This document shows positions 39,485 to 48,327 of a stretch of 64,000 nucleotides of DNA, in pieces. Below the pieces are notes generated by a model. That model was not told the origin of the DNA, searched no databases, and was given only the letters and a program-made list of their open reading frames with translations. The number at the start of each line of letters is the position of its first letter. Position 1 is the first letter of the stretch. Made by a program: the position numbers and the translations under genes. The DNA comes from Alphaproteobacteria bacterium (GTDB lineage: Bacteria > Pseudomonadota > Alphaproteobacteria > Reyranellales > Reyranellaceae): positions 1 through 64,000 of the forward strand of contig VGCZ01000025.1 of the NCBI GenBank assembly GCA_016869975.1. The letters are read 5' to 3'.

Positions 39485-39768
39485 GCGGACGTTCGCGCTT
39501 CGCCATCCACGACATGCGCAGCGTCGACGCGGCGCGGCGCAGGCGCTCGCGGGATTGGGATTACCGCTTCGTCATGGCGGTGCTGCTGCTGTACGGCTGC
39601 GTCGGCGCGGCGTTCTTCGCCGTCGAATGGATGCACGCCGCGCCGGACGACGCGCCGGCGACGGCCCAGGAGCTGCGCGACTGGCGCTCGGGGCGCACCG
39701 GCCTGCATCCCGTCGTGCGACCGCTCGCGCTCGAGCCGCCCGGCTCGGTCCCTTCGGAGGGCCGCTGA
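39481..39768 (+). CDS. Small single-pass membrane protein in the ABC operon
   Basis: A 95-residue protein: a basic N-terminus (SVDAARRRRSRDWDYR), one membrane helix at ~31-50 (FVMAVLLLYGCVGAAFFAVE), and a short, Pro-rich outer tail. It overlaps the binding-protein stop (ATGA) and ends 3 bp before the first permease gene, so it is made with the importer. No family is recognised; it may be an accessory subunit of the transporter. Confidence 0.65.
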   Translation: MSGRSRFAIHDMRSVDAARRRRSRDWDYRFVMAVLLLYGCVGAAFFAVEWMHAAPDDAPATAQELRDWRSGRTGLHPVVRPLALEPPGSVPSEGR

Positions 39769-39771
39769 GAC

Positions 39772-40770
39772 ATGCTGTCCTACATCGTCAAGCGCTTCCT
39801 GATCATGATCCCGACGCTGCTGGTCATCAGCGCGCTGGTGTTCTTCATCATCAACCTGCCGCCGGGCGATTGCGTCACGACGATCATCGACGAGCTGATG
39901 GCGCGCGGCGATCCCAACGCGGCGCGCAAGGCCGAGGAGATCCGCAAGCTTTATGGCCTCGACCAGCCAGTCTGGGTGCAATACCTGGAATGGGTGAAGG
40001 GCATCTTCTCCTGGGATTTCGGCCTGTCGTGCCAGGACCAGATCCCGGTGTCGAAGCTGATCGGCGAGCGCATGGCGCTGACCATCATCATGGAAAGCGC
40101 CACCATCGCCTTCATTTGGATCGTGTCGTTCATCATCGGCGTCTACGCCGCCACGCATCAGTACCAGCCGGGCGACTACCTCGCCTCCTTCATCGGCTTC
40201 ATCGGTCTGGCGACGCCCAACTTCCTGCTCGCCCTGGTGCTGCTCTACATCGGCAAGGTCTATTTCGGCGTCTCGGTCGGCGGCCTGATGGATCCGCAAT
40301 TCGTCGATCAGCCCTGGAGCTGGGCGAAGTTCCGCTCCGTGCTCGAGCATCTGGTGATTCCCGTCATCGTCATCGGCACCGCCGGCACCGCCGGCATGAT
40401 CCGCCGCCTGCGCGCCAATCTGCTCGACGAGCTGCAGAAGCAGTACGTCGTCACCGGCCGCGCCAAGGGCCTGCCGCCGATGAAGCTGCTGATCAAGTAC
40501 CCGCTGCGCCACGCGCTCAATCCCTTCATCGCCGATATCGGCACGATCCTGCCCGAGGTCATCTCGGGGTCGGTGATCGTCTCCGTGGTGCTGTCTCTGC
40601 CGACGACCGGCCCGATGCTGCTGGAGGCGCTGAAGAGCCAGGACGTGAACCTGGCCGCGACCTTCCTGCTGTTCGTCGCGGTGCTCACCGTGATCGGCAC
40701 CCTGATCTCCGACCTCCTGCTGGCCGCGCTCGATCCGCGCATCCGCCTGCAGGGCGGCGCGACACGGTAG
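39772..40770 (+). CDS. Dipeptide-type ABC transporter permease (DppB-like)
   Basis: A 332-residue inner-membrane subunit with about six helices. The start MLSYIVKRFLIMIPTLLVIS, the LYGLDQPVWVQYLEWVKGIF segment and the EAA coupling loop region (VVTGRAKGLPPMKLLIKYPL) are characteristic of DppB/OppB. It pairs with the following DppC-like permease and the double ATPase upstream to form an importer. Confidence 0.94.
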   Translation: MLSYIVKRFLIMIPTLLVISALVFFIINLPPGDCVTTIIDELMARGDPNAARKAEEIRKLYGLDQPVWVQYLEWVKGIFSWDFGLSCQDQIPVSKLIGERMALTIIMESATIAFIWIVSFIIGVYAATHQYQPGDYLASFIGFIGLATPNFLLALVLLYIGKVYFGVSVGGLMDPQFVDQPWSWAKFRSVLEHLVIPVIVIGTAGTAGMIRRLRANLLDELQKQYVVTGRAKGLPPMKLLIKYPLRHALNPFIADIGTILPEVISGSVIVSVVLSLPTTGPMLLEALKSQDVNLAATFLLFVAVLTVIGTLISDLLLAALDPRIRLQGGATR

Positions 40771-40781
40771 GGGCCGCGACC

Positions 40782-41948
40782 ATGACCGACGCGCCGGCCG
40801 ACAAGCCCAAGCACTTCGTCTCCAAGGAGCCGTGGGATCCGTATGTCGCCGACCGGCTGACGGCGGAGCAGGAACGCTTCTACATGGCCAACCAGTGGCA
40901 GCTGATGTGGTGGCGCCTGCGCCGCCACAAGCCGGCTGTCATCTGCGGCTTCTTCCTGCTGTTCATGTATCTCACGACGCTGATCAGCGAGTTCATCGCG
41001 CCCTACGATCTGCAGACGCGCCACACCAAGAGCATCTTCGCGCCGCCGCAGGGCATCCATCTGTTCCACGACGGCAAGTTCGTCGGGCCGTTCGTCTACG
41101 GCTACAAGATGGCGCGCGACCCCGACACCTTGCAGCGCGTCTACTCCGAGGACACCAGCAAGGTCGAGAAGTTGCGCTTCTTCTGCCTCGGCGAAGAGTA
41201 CGAGTTCTGGGGCTTCATTCCCGGCCGTTTCCATTTCGTCTGTCCGGCCGAGGGCGGCACCTTCTTCCTGCTCGGCACCGACCGGCTGGGCCGCGACATG
41301 TTCAGCCGCATCGTCTATTCGGCGCGCGTCTCGCTCACCGTCGGCCTGTTCGGCGTGACCCTGAGCTTCATCCTCGGGCTCGTGATCGGCGGTGTCGCCG
41401 GCTACTACGGCGGCTGGATCGACAATGTCGTCCAGCGCGTCATCGAGATCATCAAGAGCTTCCCGCATCTGCCCTTGTGGCTGGCGCTCAGCGCCGCGCT
41501 ACCGGTCGCCTGGTCGCCGCTGCTGGTCTATTTCGGCATCACCATCATCCTGGCGCTGCTCGACTGGCCCGGCCTGGCGCGCGCCGTACGTTCCAAGCTG
41601 CTCAGCCTGCGCGAGGAGGATTTCGCCACCGCGGCGATGCTGATGGGCGCCAGCCCCAAGCGCATCATCGGTCGGCATTTGCTGCCCAGCTTCATGAGCC
41701 ACCTGATCGCCTCGGCGACGCTCAGCATCCCCTCGATGATCCTGGCCGAGACGGCGCTGTCCTTCCTCGGCCTGGGGCTGCGGCCGCCGCTGGTGTCGTG
41801 GGGCGTGCTGCTCAACGACGCGACCGACATCAACGTCGTGGCGGTGAACTGGTGGCTGATGCTGCCGGTGGTGCCGGTGATCCTGGTGATCCTCGCCTTC
41901 CAGTTCTTCGGCGACGGCCTGCGCGACGCGGCGGATCCATACCAGTAG
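40782..41948 (+). CDS. Dipeptide-type ABC transporter permease (DppC-like)
   Basis: A 388-residue inner-membrane subunit. N-terminal helix AVICGFFLLFMYLTTLISEF, then an unusually long periplasmic stretch (about residues 70-170, IFAPPQGIHLFHDGKF onward) before FFLLGTDRLGRDMFSRIVYS, the standard OppC/DppC start of the transport core. The EAA loop is EDFATAAMLMGASPKRIIGR, and the end (LRPPLVSWGVLLNDATDINV) is typical. It ends the 13-kb gene run; a hairpin follows at 42061. Confidence 0.93.
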   Translation: MTDAPADKPKHFVSKEPWDPYVADRLTAEQERFYMANQWQLMWWRLRRHKPAVICGFFLLFMYLTTLISEFIAPYDLQTRHTKSIFAPPQGIHLFHDGKFVGPFVYGYKMARDPDTLQRVYSEDTSKVEKLRFFCLGEEYEFWGFIPGRFHFVCPAEGGTFFLLGTDRLGRDMFSRIVYSARVSLTVGLFGVTLSFILGLVIGGVAGYYGGWIDNVVQRVIEIIKSFPHLPLWLALSAALPVAWSPLLVYFGITIILALLDWPGLARAVRSKLLSLREEDFATAAMLMGASPKRIIGRHLLPSFMSHLIASATLSIPSMILAETALSFLGLGLRPPLVSWGVLLNDATDINVVAVNWWLMLPVVPVILVILAFQFFGDGLRDAADPYQ

Positions 41949-42060
41949 GACGTCGTGGTCTTCAGCGGGCCCACGCGGTTCTGGAGGCGACGGCGGCCCG
42001 ATCCGCGCCGATATTGCCGATCGGAGCGTCGGCCTTCTTGACGCGAAGCTGATGCGCGTC

Positions 42061-42083
42061 GCCGTGCGCTAACGACGCACGGC
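42061..42083 (+). terminator. Hairpin after the ABC permease gene
   Basis: Perfect 8-bp arms GCCGTGCG and CGCACGGC around a 7-nt loop, about 110 bp after the permease stop codon. There is no T run after it. It is a plausible 3' end structure for the long operon. Confidence 0.45.
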
Positions 42084-42116
42084 GCGGTCAGTGGCGTGTC
42101 AGCCGCTCCGTGCAAA

Positions 42117-42136
42117 TCCCCTTGCGGGCAGGGGGA
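42117..42136 (+). promoter_or_regulatory. Hairpin covering the tctB ribosome binding site
   Basis: Arms TCCCCTTGC (42117-42125) and GCAGGGGGA (42128-42136) pair with one G-T wobble. The right arm contains the GGGGGAG ribosome binding site of tctB, whose ATG is at 42144, so folding would hide the site. It belongs to the short palindromic repeat type, so regulation is only a possibility. Confidence 0.45.
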
Positions 42137-42143
42137 GCGGGCA

Positions 42144-42593
42144 ATGAGACTTCTGGCGTCGAAGGACTTGTGGTCCGGGCTGATGTTCGCCGGCTTCGGC
42201 GTGCTGGCCCTCGTCATGGGCAGCAACCTCGCGGTCGGCACGGCGATCCGCATGGGGCCCGGCTACGTGCCGCGTATGCTGAGCTACATCCTGATCGCGC
42301 TGGGCCTCGCCATCATCGTGCGCGCGGTGATCGCGCCCGGCGAGACGATCGAGCGGCTGCGCTGGAAGCCGGTCACCATGATCACCATCGGCGTGGTCGT
42401 CTTCGCCCTGCTGTTCGAACGCGCCGGCCTGGCGCCGGCATTGGTCTGCCTGATCTTCCTGTCCGCGCTGGGCGGGCAGGAGTTCAAGCTGGTCGAAACC
42501 ATCCTCGCCTGCATCGTGCTGACGGCGCTGTGCGTCGTCATCTTCAAACTCGGCTTGAGCATGAATATCAGCATCGTCACGGGAGTGTGGTGA
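42144..42593 (+). CDS. tctB: Tripartite tricarboxylate transporter small membrane subunit TctB
   Basis: A 149-residue protein with four membrane helices (LWSGLMFAGFGVLALVMGSN, MLSYILIALGLAIIVRAVIA, TIGVVVFALLFERAGL and the final LACIVLTALCVVIFKLGL). The GTAIRMGPGYVPRML segment after the first helix is a family hallmark. It is 1 bp from tctA, forming a TctBA membrane unit. The binding protein is not adjacent; the Bug-type gene at 24862 could serve. Confidence 0.92.
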   Translation: MRLLASKDLWSGLMFAGFGVLALVMGSNLAVGTAIRMGPGYVPRMLSYILIALGLAIIVRAVIAPGETIERLRWKPVTMITIGVVVFALLFERAGLAPALVCLIFLSALGGQEFKLVETILACIVLTALCVVIFKLGLSMNISIVTGVW

Positions 42594-42594
42594 C

Positions 42595-44115
42595 ATGGAC
42601 CTGTTGAACCATGTCATCGAGGGCTTCGGCGTCGCGCTGACGTTCCAGAACCTGCTGTACTGCCTGATCGGCTGCATGGTCGGCACCCTGATCGGCGTGC
42701 TGCCCGGCATCGGCCCGGTGGCGACCATCGCCATGCTGCTGCCGCTGACCTTCAAGCTGCCGCCGACCTCGGCGCTGATCATGCTCGCCGGCATCTACTA
42801 CGGCGCGCAGTACGGCGGCTCGACCACCTCGATCCTCGTGAATCTGCCGGGCGAGGCATCGTCGGTGGTCACCACGCTCGACGGCTACCAGATGGCGCGC
42901 AAGGGCCGCGCCGGCGCGGCGCTGTCGGTCTCCGCGCTGGGCTCGTTCTTCGCCGGCACGGTGGGCACGATCCTCATTGTGCTGTTCGCCCCGGCGCTGA
43001 CGGCGATGGCGCAGAAATTCGGCCCGGCGGAGTACTGCTCGCTGATGGCGCTGGGCCTGGTCGCTGCGGTGGTGCTGGCCAGCGGCTCGGTGATCAAGGC
43101 GATCGTCATGGTGTTCCTCGGCCTGCTGTTCGGCCTGATCGGCACCGACGTGAACACCGGCGCGCAGCGCTACACCTTCAACATCCCCGAGCTCAGCGAC
43201 GGCATCGACTTCGCGCCGATCGCCATGGGCCTGTTCGGCATCGCCGAGATCGTCGGCAATCTCGAGAAGCGCATGACCAATCGCGAGGGCGCGGCGAAGA
43301 TCACCAGCCTCTTGCTGTCGATGCAGGACTTCAAGCGCTCGATCGGTCCGGTGCTACGCGGCACGGCGCTGGGCTCGCTGCTCGGCGTGCTGCCCGGCGG
43401 CGGTCCGACCCTGTCGGCGTTCTCGGCCTACACGCTCGAGAAGAAGCTCTCGGCCAAGCAGGCGGCGAAGTATGGCGACGCGTTCGGCAAGGGCGCGATC
43501 GAGGGCGTGGCGGCGCCGGAGGCGGCCAACAACGCCGCGGCGCAGACCTCGTTCATCCCGATGCTGACCTTGGGTATCCCGTCCAACGCCGTCATGGCGC
43601 TGATGGTCGGCGCCATGATCATCCAGGGCATTCAGCCCGGCCCCGAGGTGATGATCAAGAAGCCCGATCTCTTCTGGGGCATGATCGCCTCGATGTGGAT
43701 CGGCAACGCCATGCTGGTGATCATCAACCTGCCGCTGATCGGCATGTGGGTGAAGCTGCTGACGGTGCCCTACCGCTTCCTCTATCCGGCGATCCTGCTG
43801 TTCTGCTGCATCGGCGCCTATTCGCTGCAGAACTCGACCTTCCATGTCGAGCAGGTCGCGCTGTTCGGCGTGCTGGGCTATATCTTCATGAAGCTGGGCT
43901 GCGAGGGCGCGCCGTTCCTGCTCGGCCTCGTGCTCGGGCCGCAGATGGAGGAGTATTTCCGCCGCGCCATGCTGCTGTCGCGCGGCGACGCCACGGTGTT
44001 CGTCACCCGACCGATCAGCGCTGGCCTGCTGATCGTCACCGCCATCCTGCTTCTGATCATGGCGCTGCCGGCCCTGCGCAAGAAGCGCGACGAAGCCTTC
44101 CAGGAAGAGGGCTGA
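42595..44115 (+). CDS. tctA: Tripartite tricarboxylate transporter large permease TctA
   Basis: A 506-residue permease with about twelve helices. Key motifs are [40 protein letters not shown] (the family signature), [20 protein letters not shown] and [20 protein letters not shown]. Uptake is driven by an ion gradient using a periplasmic Bug-type protein. It directly follows tctB and is followed by a short hairpin at 44122. Confidence 0.96.
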   Translation: MDLLNHVIEGFGVALTFQNLLYCLIGCMVGTLIGVLPGIGPVATIAMLLPLTFKLPPTSALIMLAGIYYGAQYGGSTTSILVNLPGEASSVVTTLDGYQMARKGRAGAALSVSALGSFFAGTVGTILIVLFAPALTAMAQKFGPAEYCSLMALGLVAAVVLASGSVIKAIVMVFLGLLFGLIGTDVNTGAQRYTFNIPELSDGIDFAPIAMGLFGIAEIVGNLEKRMTNREGAAKITSLLLSMQDFKRSIGPVLRGTALGSLLGVLPGGGPTLSAFSAYTLEKKLSAKQAAKYGDAFGKGAIEGVAAPEAANNAAAQTSFIPMLTLGIPSNAVMALMVGAMIIQGIQPGPEVMIKKPDLFWGMIASMWIGNAMLVIINLPLIGMWVKLLTVPYRFLYPAILLFCCIGAYSLQNSTFHVEQVALFGVLGYIFMKLGCEGAPFLLGLVLGPQMEEYFRRAMLLSRGDATVFVTRPISAGLLIVTAILLLIMALPALRKKRDEAFQEEG

Positions 44116-44121
44116 GTTACG

Positions 44122-44149
44122 CCTTCTTCCCGTCTTCGCGGGCAGAAGG
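44122..44149 (+). terminator. Imperfect hairpin after tctA
   Basis: Arms CCTTCT-T-CCCG and CGGG-C-AGAAGG with one internal mismatch and a 6-nt loop, beginning 7 bp after the tctA stop codon. No T tract is present. Same short-hairpin type as at 24833. Confidence 0.45.
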
Positions 44150-44192
44150 ACACTTGATCGCGGCCCGCGCGCGTGCGTGAGTCCGATCTGAC

Positions 44193-45470
44193 ATGGTCGA
44201 TCTTCTCATCACCGTGGCGCTGATCGCGCTCAACGGCGTGTTTTCGCTTTCGGAGCTGGCGGTGATCTCCTCGCGGCGTGGCCGGCTGCAGGCGCTGGCC
44301 GACGCCGGGAGCCGCGGTGCGCGTACCGCGCTCGCGCTGGCCGACGATCCCGGCCGCTTCCTCTCGACCGTGCAGATCGGCATCACCCTGGTCGGCATCC
44401 TGGCCGGCGCCTTCTCCGGCGCGACCCTGGGCGGCGCGCTCGGCGAGCTGCTGGTGGCGCGCGGCGTGCCAGCGGCCTGGGCCGAGCCCATCGGCTTCGG
44501 CGTCGTCGTCGCCTTCGTCACATACCTCTCCGTGGTAATCGGCGAGCTGGTGCCCAAGCAACTGGCGCTGCGCTCGCCCGAGCGCATCGCCGTCGTCGTC
44601 GCCGGACCGATGTCGGTGCTCTCGCGCGTCGCCACGCCGGTCGTCGCCCTGCTCAACGTGTCTTCCCGCCTGCTGCTGCGCGTCTTCGGCCCGGGACGCG
44701 ACGACGAGAAGCACGTCACCGAGGACGAGATCCGCGCCATGGTCGCGGAGGCGGAGACGGCGGGCATCGTCAAGCCGGGCGAGCGGCGCATGATCTCCGG
44801 CGTGATGCGCCTGGCCGATCGTGGCGTGCGCGCCATCATGACGCCCAGGCCGGACATCGAGTGGATCGACATCGGCGCGGCCGACGAGGAGATCATCGCC
44901 AAGATCCGCGCCTCCGACCGCACCTGGCTGCTCGCCTGCGAGGACAATCCCGACCATGTCGTCGGCGTGCTGCGCGCGCGCCACCTGCTGCAGGATCGCC
45001 TCGACGGCCGCCAAACGCCGATCCGCGAATTGCTGAAGCACCCCGTGGTGCTGCCCGACACGCTCAACGCGCTGCAGGCGCTGGATCGCCTCTACGAATC
45101 CGGCAACGGTTTCGGCCTCGTGCTCGACGAGTACGGGCACTGCGAAGGCATCGTCACACGCGCCGACGCGCTCAAGGCGATCCGCGGCGAGCACGCCGTC
45201 GGCGAGGCCGAGGACGACCCCATGGTGGTGCGTCGCGAGGACGGCTCGTTCCTCGTCGCCGGCGCCCTGCCGGTCGACACCTTGCGCGACACCATGGGCC
45301 TGCGACTGCCGGCCGAACACCCCTACCACACTGTCGCCGGCCTGGTGCTGCACGAGCTGCGCCGGGTGCCCGCCGTCGCCGACGTCGTGGTGGTCGACGG
45401 TTGGCGCATCGAGGTCGTCGACATGGACAACCGCCGCATCGACCAGGTGCTGATCAGCAAGGCGGCGTGA
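44193..45470 (+). CDS. HlyC/CorC (CNNM) family transporter-associated protein
   Basis: A 425-residue membrane protein. N-terminal CNNM/DUF21 domain with four helices (starting LLITVALIALNGVFSLSELA; GITLVGILAGAFSGATLG; VVAFVTYLSVVIGELVPKQL), then a CBS-domain pair (RAIMTPRPDIEWIDIGAA and IRELLKHPVVLPDTLNALQA), and a C-terminal CorC/HlyC domain (MVVRREDGSFLVAGALPVDT). Related proteins are linked to Mg2+/Co2+ or Na+ transport and sometimes called hemolysins. It is a single gene after tctA. Confidence 0.92.
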   Translation: MVDLLITVALIALNGVFSLSELAVISSRRGRLQALADAGSRGARTALALADDPGRFLSTVQIGITLVGILAGAFSGATLGGALGELLVARGVPAAWAEPIGFGVVVAFVTYLSVVIGELVPKQLALRSPERIAVVVAGPMSVLSRVATPVVALLNVSSRLLLRVFGPGRDDEKHVTEDEIRAMVAEAETAGIVKPGERRMISGVMRLADRGVRAIMTPRPDIEWIDIGAADEEIIAKIRASDRTWLLACEDNPDHVVGVLRARHLLQDRLDGRQTPIRELLKHPVVLPDTLNALQALDRLYESGNGFGLVLDEYGHCEGIVTRADALKAIRGEHAVGEAEDDPMVVRREDGSFLVAGALPVDTLRDTMGLRLPAEHPYHTVAGLVLHELRRVPAVADVVVVDGWRIEVVDMDNRRIDQVLISKAA

Positions 45471-46058
45471 TCGTCGCGCTGGAGAACGCGGCAGACCAAA
45501 AGACGGCGCGCTGGTGCCTCATGATGTGCGCGCGGCGCGCGCTCTCCTGCTTGCCTAAAGGCCCGACTTCCTTGGGGAAAGTGAGAAGGAGCGCCATTCG
45601 TAGCGGCGGAAATAGGAGCGGGCGCGGATCGCGCGTAAAATCGGCCCAGCAGGTATCCGCAGACCGACCATGTCTGACGCCCCCCCCTCACGCTGCGACG
45701 CCAGCGTTTCGTTCACGAGGATCTCAAGGATGGCAACGCCACCCAGGCCGCGGTTGCGCTTCGCGCTCAGGGAGCCCGCCCAAGCACGACACGCGGTGAA
45801 CATCGCGCGCAAGGTCCGCACCCATAGAAAACAAGAGCAACGGGTGACGTCGGGGCTGGCTCGGTCGCAAGCGGGGCCTGCGGCCAGGAAGCTGTGAACG
45901 GGATCTCAACCATAGAAAACAATAGAAGCGGTGGTTCGCGCGCCGCCGCCACGACGCGCTCCGCCCCATGGAAAACCATAGCAATCGGCGATAGCGCCGC
46001 CATGTTCACGACGGTCCGCCCTCATGCCGAGGCGGCCGCCGGTCCGCGCGTAGCCGCG
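45471..46058. other. 588-bp gap with no supported gene, containing three short repeats
   Basis: No protein with recognisable homology, signal peptide or codon bias is seen on either strand; short ORFs here are low-complexity and unlikely. It lies between the CorC-family gene (+) and the convergent reductase gene (-). Its only clear structure is the CCATAGAAAAC repeat trio at 45822-45986. Confidence 0.5.
45822..45986. repeat. Three imperfect ~19-bp direct repeats (CCATAGAAAACAATAG type)
   Basis: Units begin at 45822 (CCATAGAAAACAAGAGCAA), 45910 (CCATAGAAAACAATAGAAG) and 45967 (CCATGGAAAACCATAGCAA, starting one base later in alignment). They are AT-rich in a GC-rich setting, and the spacers are unequal (about 69 and 38 nt), so this is not a CRISPR array. 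They may be protein-binding sites or remnants of a decayed repeat. Confidence 0.55.
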
Positions 46059-47081
46059 TCACACCACGTCGTAGTTGATCTCGACCTCGCGGCCGAAGGC
46101 GAGGCCCTGGCAGGTCAGCACCCAGCCGTTGTCGAGGTCTTCCTGGGTGTAGATATCGTTGGCCTTGAGCACGATCTCGCCCTTGATCTTCTTGGCCGCG
46201 CAGGAGGCGCAGAAGCCTTCCTCGCAGGCCGAGTTGGGCGACAGGCCGGCGGCGCGCGCCGCCTGCAGGATCGTCTGCCCCTTCTGGTAGGGCACGGTGT
46301 GGGTCTTGCCCTCGAGCCGGATGATGATGCTGTCGGGCACCGGCTTGTCGTCGTCTTCGGGGATCGGCACCGCGGCGTTGGCCGAGGCCTCGAAGCGCTC
46401 GATGATCACCCGCTCGCGCGCCATGCCGCGGTTGAGCAGCGTGTCCTCGACCAGGGTCATGAACGGCCCGGGGCCGCAGAGATAGGCGGTACCGGCGTCG
46501 AAGCCGTCCGCCATCGCCGCCTCGATCTTGGCCGCGCTGGTCAGCCCGTGCTCGGCGTCCAGATGGTGGATCACGTCGAGGCGGCCGGGATGGGCGGCGC
46601 CAAGCGCGTCGAGCTCGGCGCGGAAGATGATCGAGGGCTGGTCGCGGTTGGCGTAGAACAGCCGGATCCGGCGCGCGGTCGTCTTGAGCGCGCTCTTGAT
46701 CAGCGACAGCACGGGGGTGATGCCGCTGCCGCCGGCGAACAACAGGATCGGCGCGTCGCCGTCGGCTAGCAGGAAGCGCCCGGCCGGCGGCATCACGTCG
46801 ATCGTGGCGCCTTCCGTCAGGGTGTCGTTGAACCAGTTCGAGCCGCGGCCGCCCCGCACCCGCTTGACCGTGACCTTGGGCCGCGCGTCGGTCTGCGGCG
46901 AACTGCTGAGCGAATAGCAGCGCGCGACCTCGCCCTCGGGATGGGCCACCCGGAAGGTCAGGAACTGGCCGGCCTTGTAGCGGAAACGCTCGGCTAGGTC
47001 GGGCGGGACCTCGAGCACGAAGGAGCGCGCGTCGGGCGTCTCCTGGATGATCTGGGCGATCTTGAGCGGGTAGTAGGGCAT
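46059..47081 (-). CDS. Ferredoxin-NAD(P)H oxidoreductase with C-terminal 2Fe-2S domain
   Basis: A 340-residue electron-transfer protein of the PaaE/KshB type. FAD-binding domain with RCYSLSSSPQTD (the R-x-Y-S motif), NAD(P)-binding domain with LLFAGGSGITPVLSLIKSAL and AYLCGPGPFM, and a plant-type ferredoxin at ~255-340 with ligands in NSACEEGFCASCAAKK and the final Cys in VLTCQGLAFG. Such proteins pass electrons from NAD(P)H to an oxygenase. The divergent neighbour, 112 bp away, encodes a diiron protein that is the obvious partner. Confidence 0.92.
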   Translation of the reverse strand: MPYYPLKIAQIIQETPDARSFVLEVPPDLAERFRYKAGQFLTFRVAHPEGEVARCYSLSSSPQTDARPKVTVKRVRGGRGSNWFNDTLTEGATIDVMPPAGRFLLADGDAPILLFAGGSGITPVLSLIKSALKTTARRIRLFYANRDQPSIIFRAELDALGAAHPGRLDVIHHLDAEHGLTSAAKIEAAMADGFDAGTAYLCGPGPFMTLVEDTLLNRGMARERVIIERFEASANAAVPIPEDDDKPVPDSIIIRLEGKTHTVPYQKGQTILQAARAAGLSPNSACEEGFCASCAAKKIKGEIVLKANDIYTQEDLDNGWVLTCQGLAFGREVEINYDVV

Positions 47082-47193
47082 GGACGTTGTCCTGCGGAAT
47101 TTTCCCTGACTCGTCTAGCGCGCTGTGGTACGGTCGCGCCAGAAAAATGAACATCGCGTCATCTTTCGCGCCCTGACGACCTTGGAGCAGGAC

Positions 47194-48261
47194 ATGTCGA
47201 GCACCCGAATCTACCAGCTGCCCGTCGACATCACCGAGTGGAAGTTCGACGGCAAGACCGAGATGAACTTCACCTGGGAGTACGAGGACGGCAGCGCCGA
47301 GCTGCTGAACCTCTACGAAAAGGGCAAGCAGCAGCAGTGGGACGCCTCGACCCGCCTCGACTGGTCGCAGGAGCTGTTCGAGGACAACCCGATGGGCATG
47401 GACGACGAGACCATCCCGATCTACGGCTCGCCCTTCTGGGACAAGATGACCGAGAAGGAGAAGATCGATCTGCGCTGGAACCTGCAGTCGCACTCGATCT
47501 GCCAGTTCATGCACGGCGAGCAGGGCGCGCTGATCGCGACCGCGAAGATCGTCAACACCGTCCCCGACATGAACGCCAAGTTCTATGCCGCGACGCAGGT
47601 GATGGACGAGGCGCGCCACGTCGAGAGCTACAAGCGGTTGATCCACGAGAAGTTCAAGATGGCGTATCCGATCACGCCGTCGCTGAAGAACCTGCTCGAG
47701 CAGACGCTGACCGACAAGCGCTGGGACTTCACCTATCTCGGCATGCAGGTACTGATCGAGGGCCTGGCGCTAGCCGCCTTCCAGCGCATCCGCGACACCG
47801 CGAAGAACAACCTCGCCGGTTCGGTCAACGCCTACGTCATGCAGGACGAGGCGCGCCACGTCACTTTCGGCCGCCTGGCGCTGCGCGAGTACTACCCGCA
47901 CCTCACCGACGCCGAGCGCGCCGAGCGCGAGGAGTTCTGCGTCGAGGCGCTGTACTTCATGCGCGACCGCTTCAACCAGGGCGAGGTCTGGATGCGCTCC
48001 GGCCTGCCGGTCGACAAGCTGATGGAGTACGCCTTCAACTCCGGCGTCATGCAGGCTTTCCGCACGCGCCTGTTCACCCGCATCGTGCCGATCCTCAAGG
48101 ATATCGGCCTGTGGGGCGAGAAGGTGCAGAAGGCGCTCAACGACATGAACGTCATGGAGTACGCCAAGATCGACGCCACGGCGATTCTCGCCAACGACCT
48201 CAAGGTCGCAGACGACTTCGACAAGAAGCGCTTCGTCGCCGAGCAGATCGCGGCGCAGTAA
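47194..48261 (+). CDS. Ferritin-like diiron protein, probable oxygenase component
   Basis: A 355-residue helical protein. Iron ligands can be placed at Glu109 (FMHGEQGAL), Glu139/His142 (MDEARHVES), Glu189 (LIEGLALAAF) and Glu219/His222 (QDEARHVTF), giving the E, ExxH, E, ExxH set of carboxylate-bridged diiron oxygenases and R2-like proteins. It starts at ATG 47194 after a GGAGCAGG site; an upstream ATG at 47125 is less likely. No ferritin-type storage channel features are evident. Divergent from a matching reductase, so a two-component monooxygenase or N-oxygenase (AurF-like) is inferred. Confidence 0.82.
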   Translation: MSSTRIYQLPVDITEWKFDGKTEMNFTWEYEDGSAELLNLYEKGKQQQWDASTRLDWSQELFEDNPMGMDDETIPIYGSPFWDKMTEKEKIDLRWNLQSHSICQFMHGEQGALIATAKIVNTVPDMNAKFYAATQVMDEARHVESYKRLIHEKFKMAYPITPSLKNLLEQTLTDKRWDFTYLGMQVLIEGLALAAFQRIRDTAKNNLAGSVNAYVMQDEARHVTFGRLALREYYPHLTDAERAEREEFCVEALYFMRDRFNQGEVWMRSGLPVDKLMEYAFNSGVMQAFRTRLFTRIVPILKDIGLWGEKVQKALNDMNVMEYAKIDATAILANDLKVADDFDKKRFVAEQIAAQ

Positions 48262-48327
48262 TCGCCGGACATCGACACGACAAGGGCGGCGGGAGCGATC
48301 CCGCCGCCCTTTGATTTGGCGCGGTCG

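Noticed and set aside
45670-45897. 75-residue ORF in the gap after the CorC-family gene
   Set aside because: Arg/Ala/Pro-rich composition, no ribosome binding site, no motif; it also spans one of the short repeats.
45822-45986. CRISPR-like repeats
   Set aside because: Only three imperfect units with unequal spacers (~69 and ~38 nt) and no cas genes in the window.
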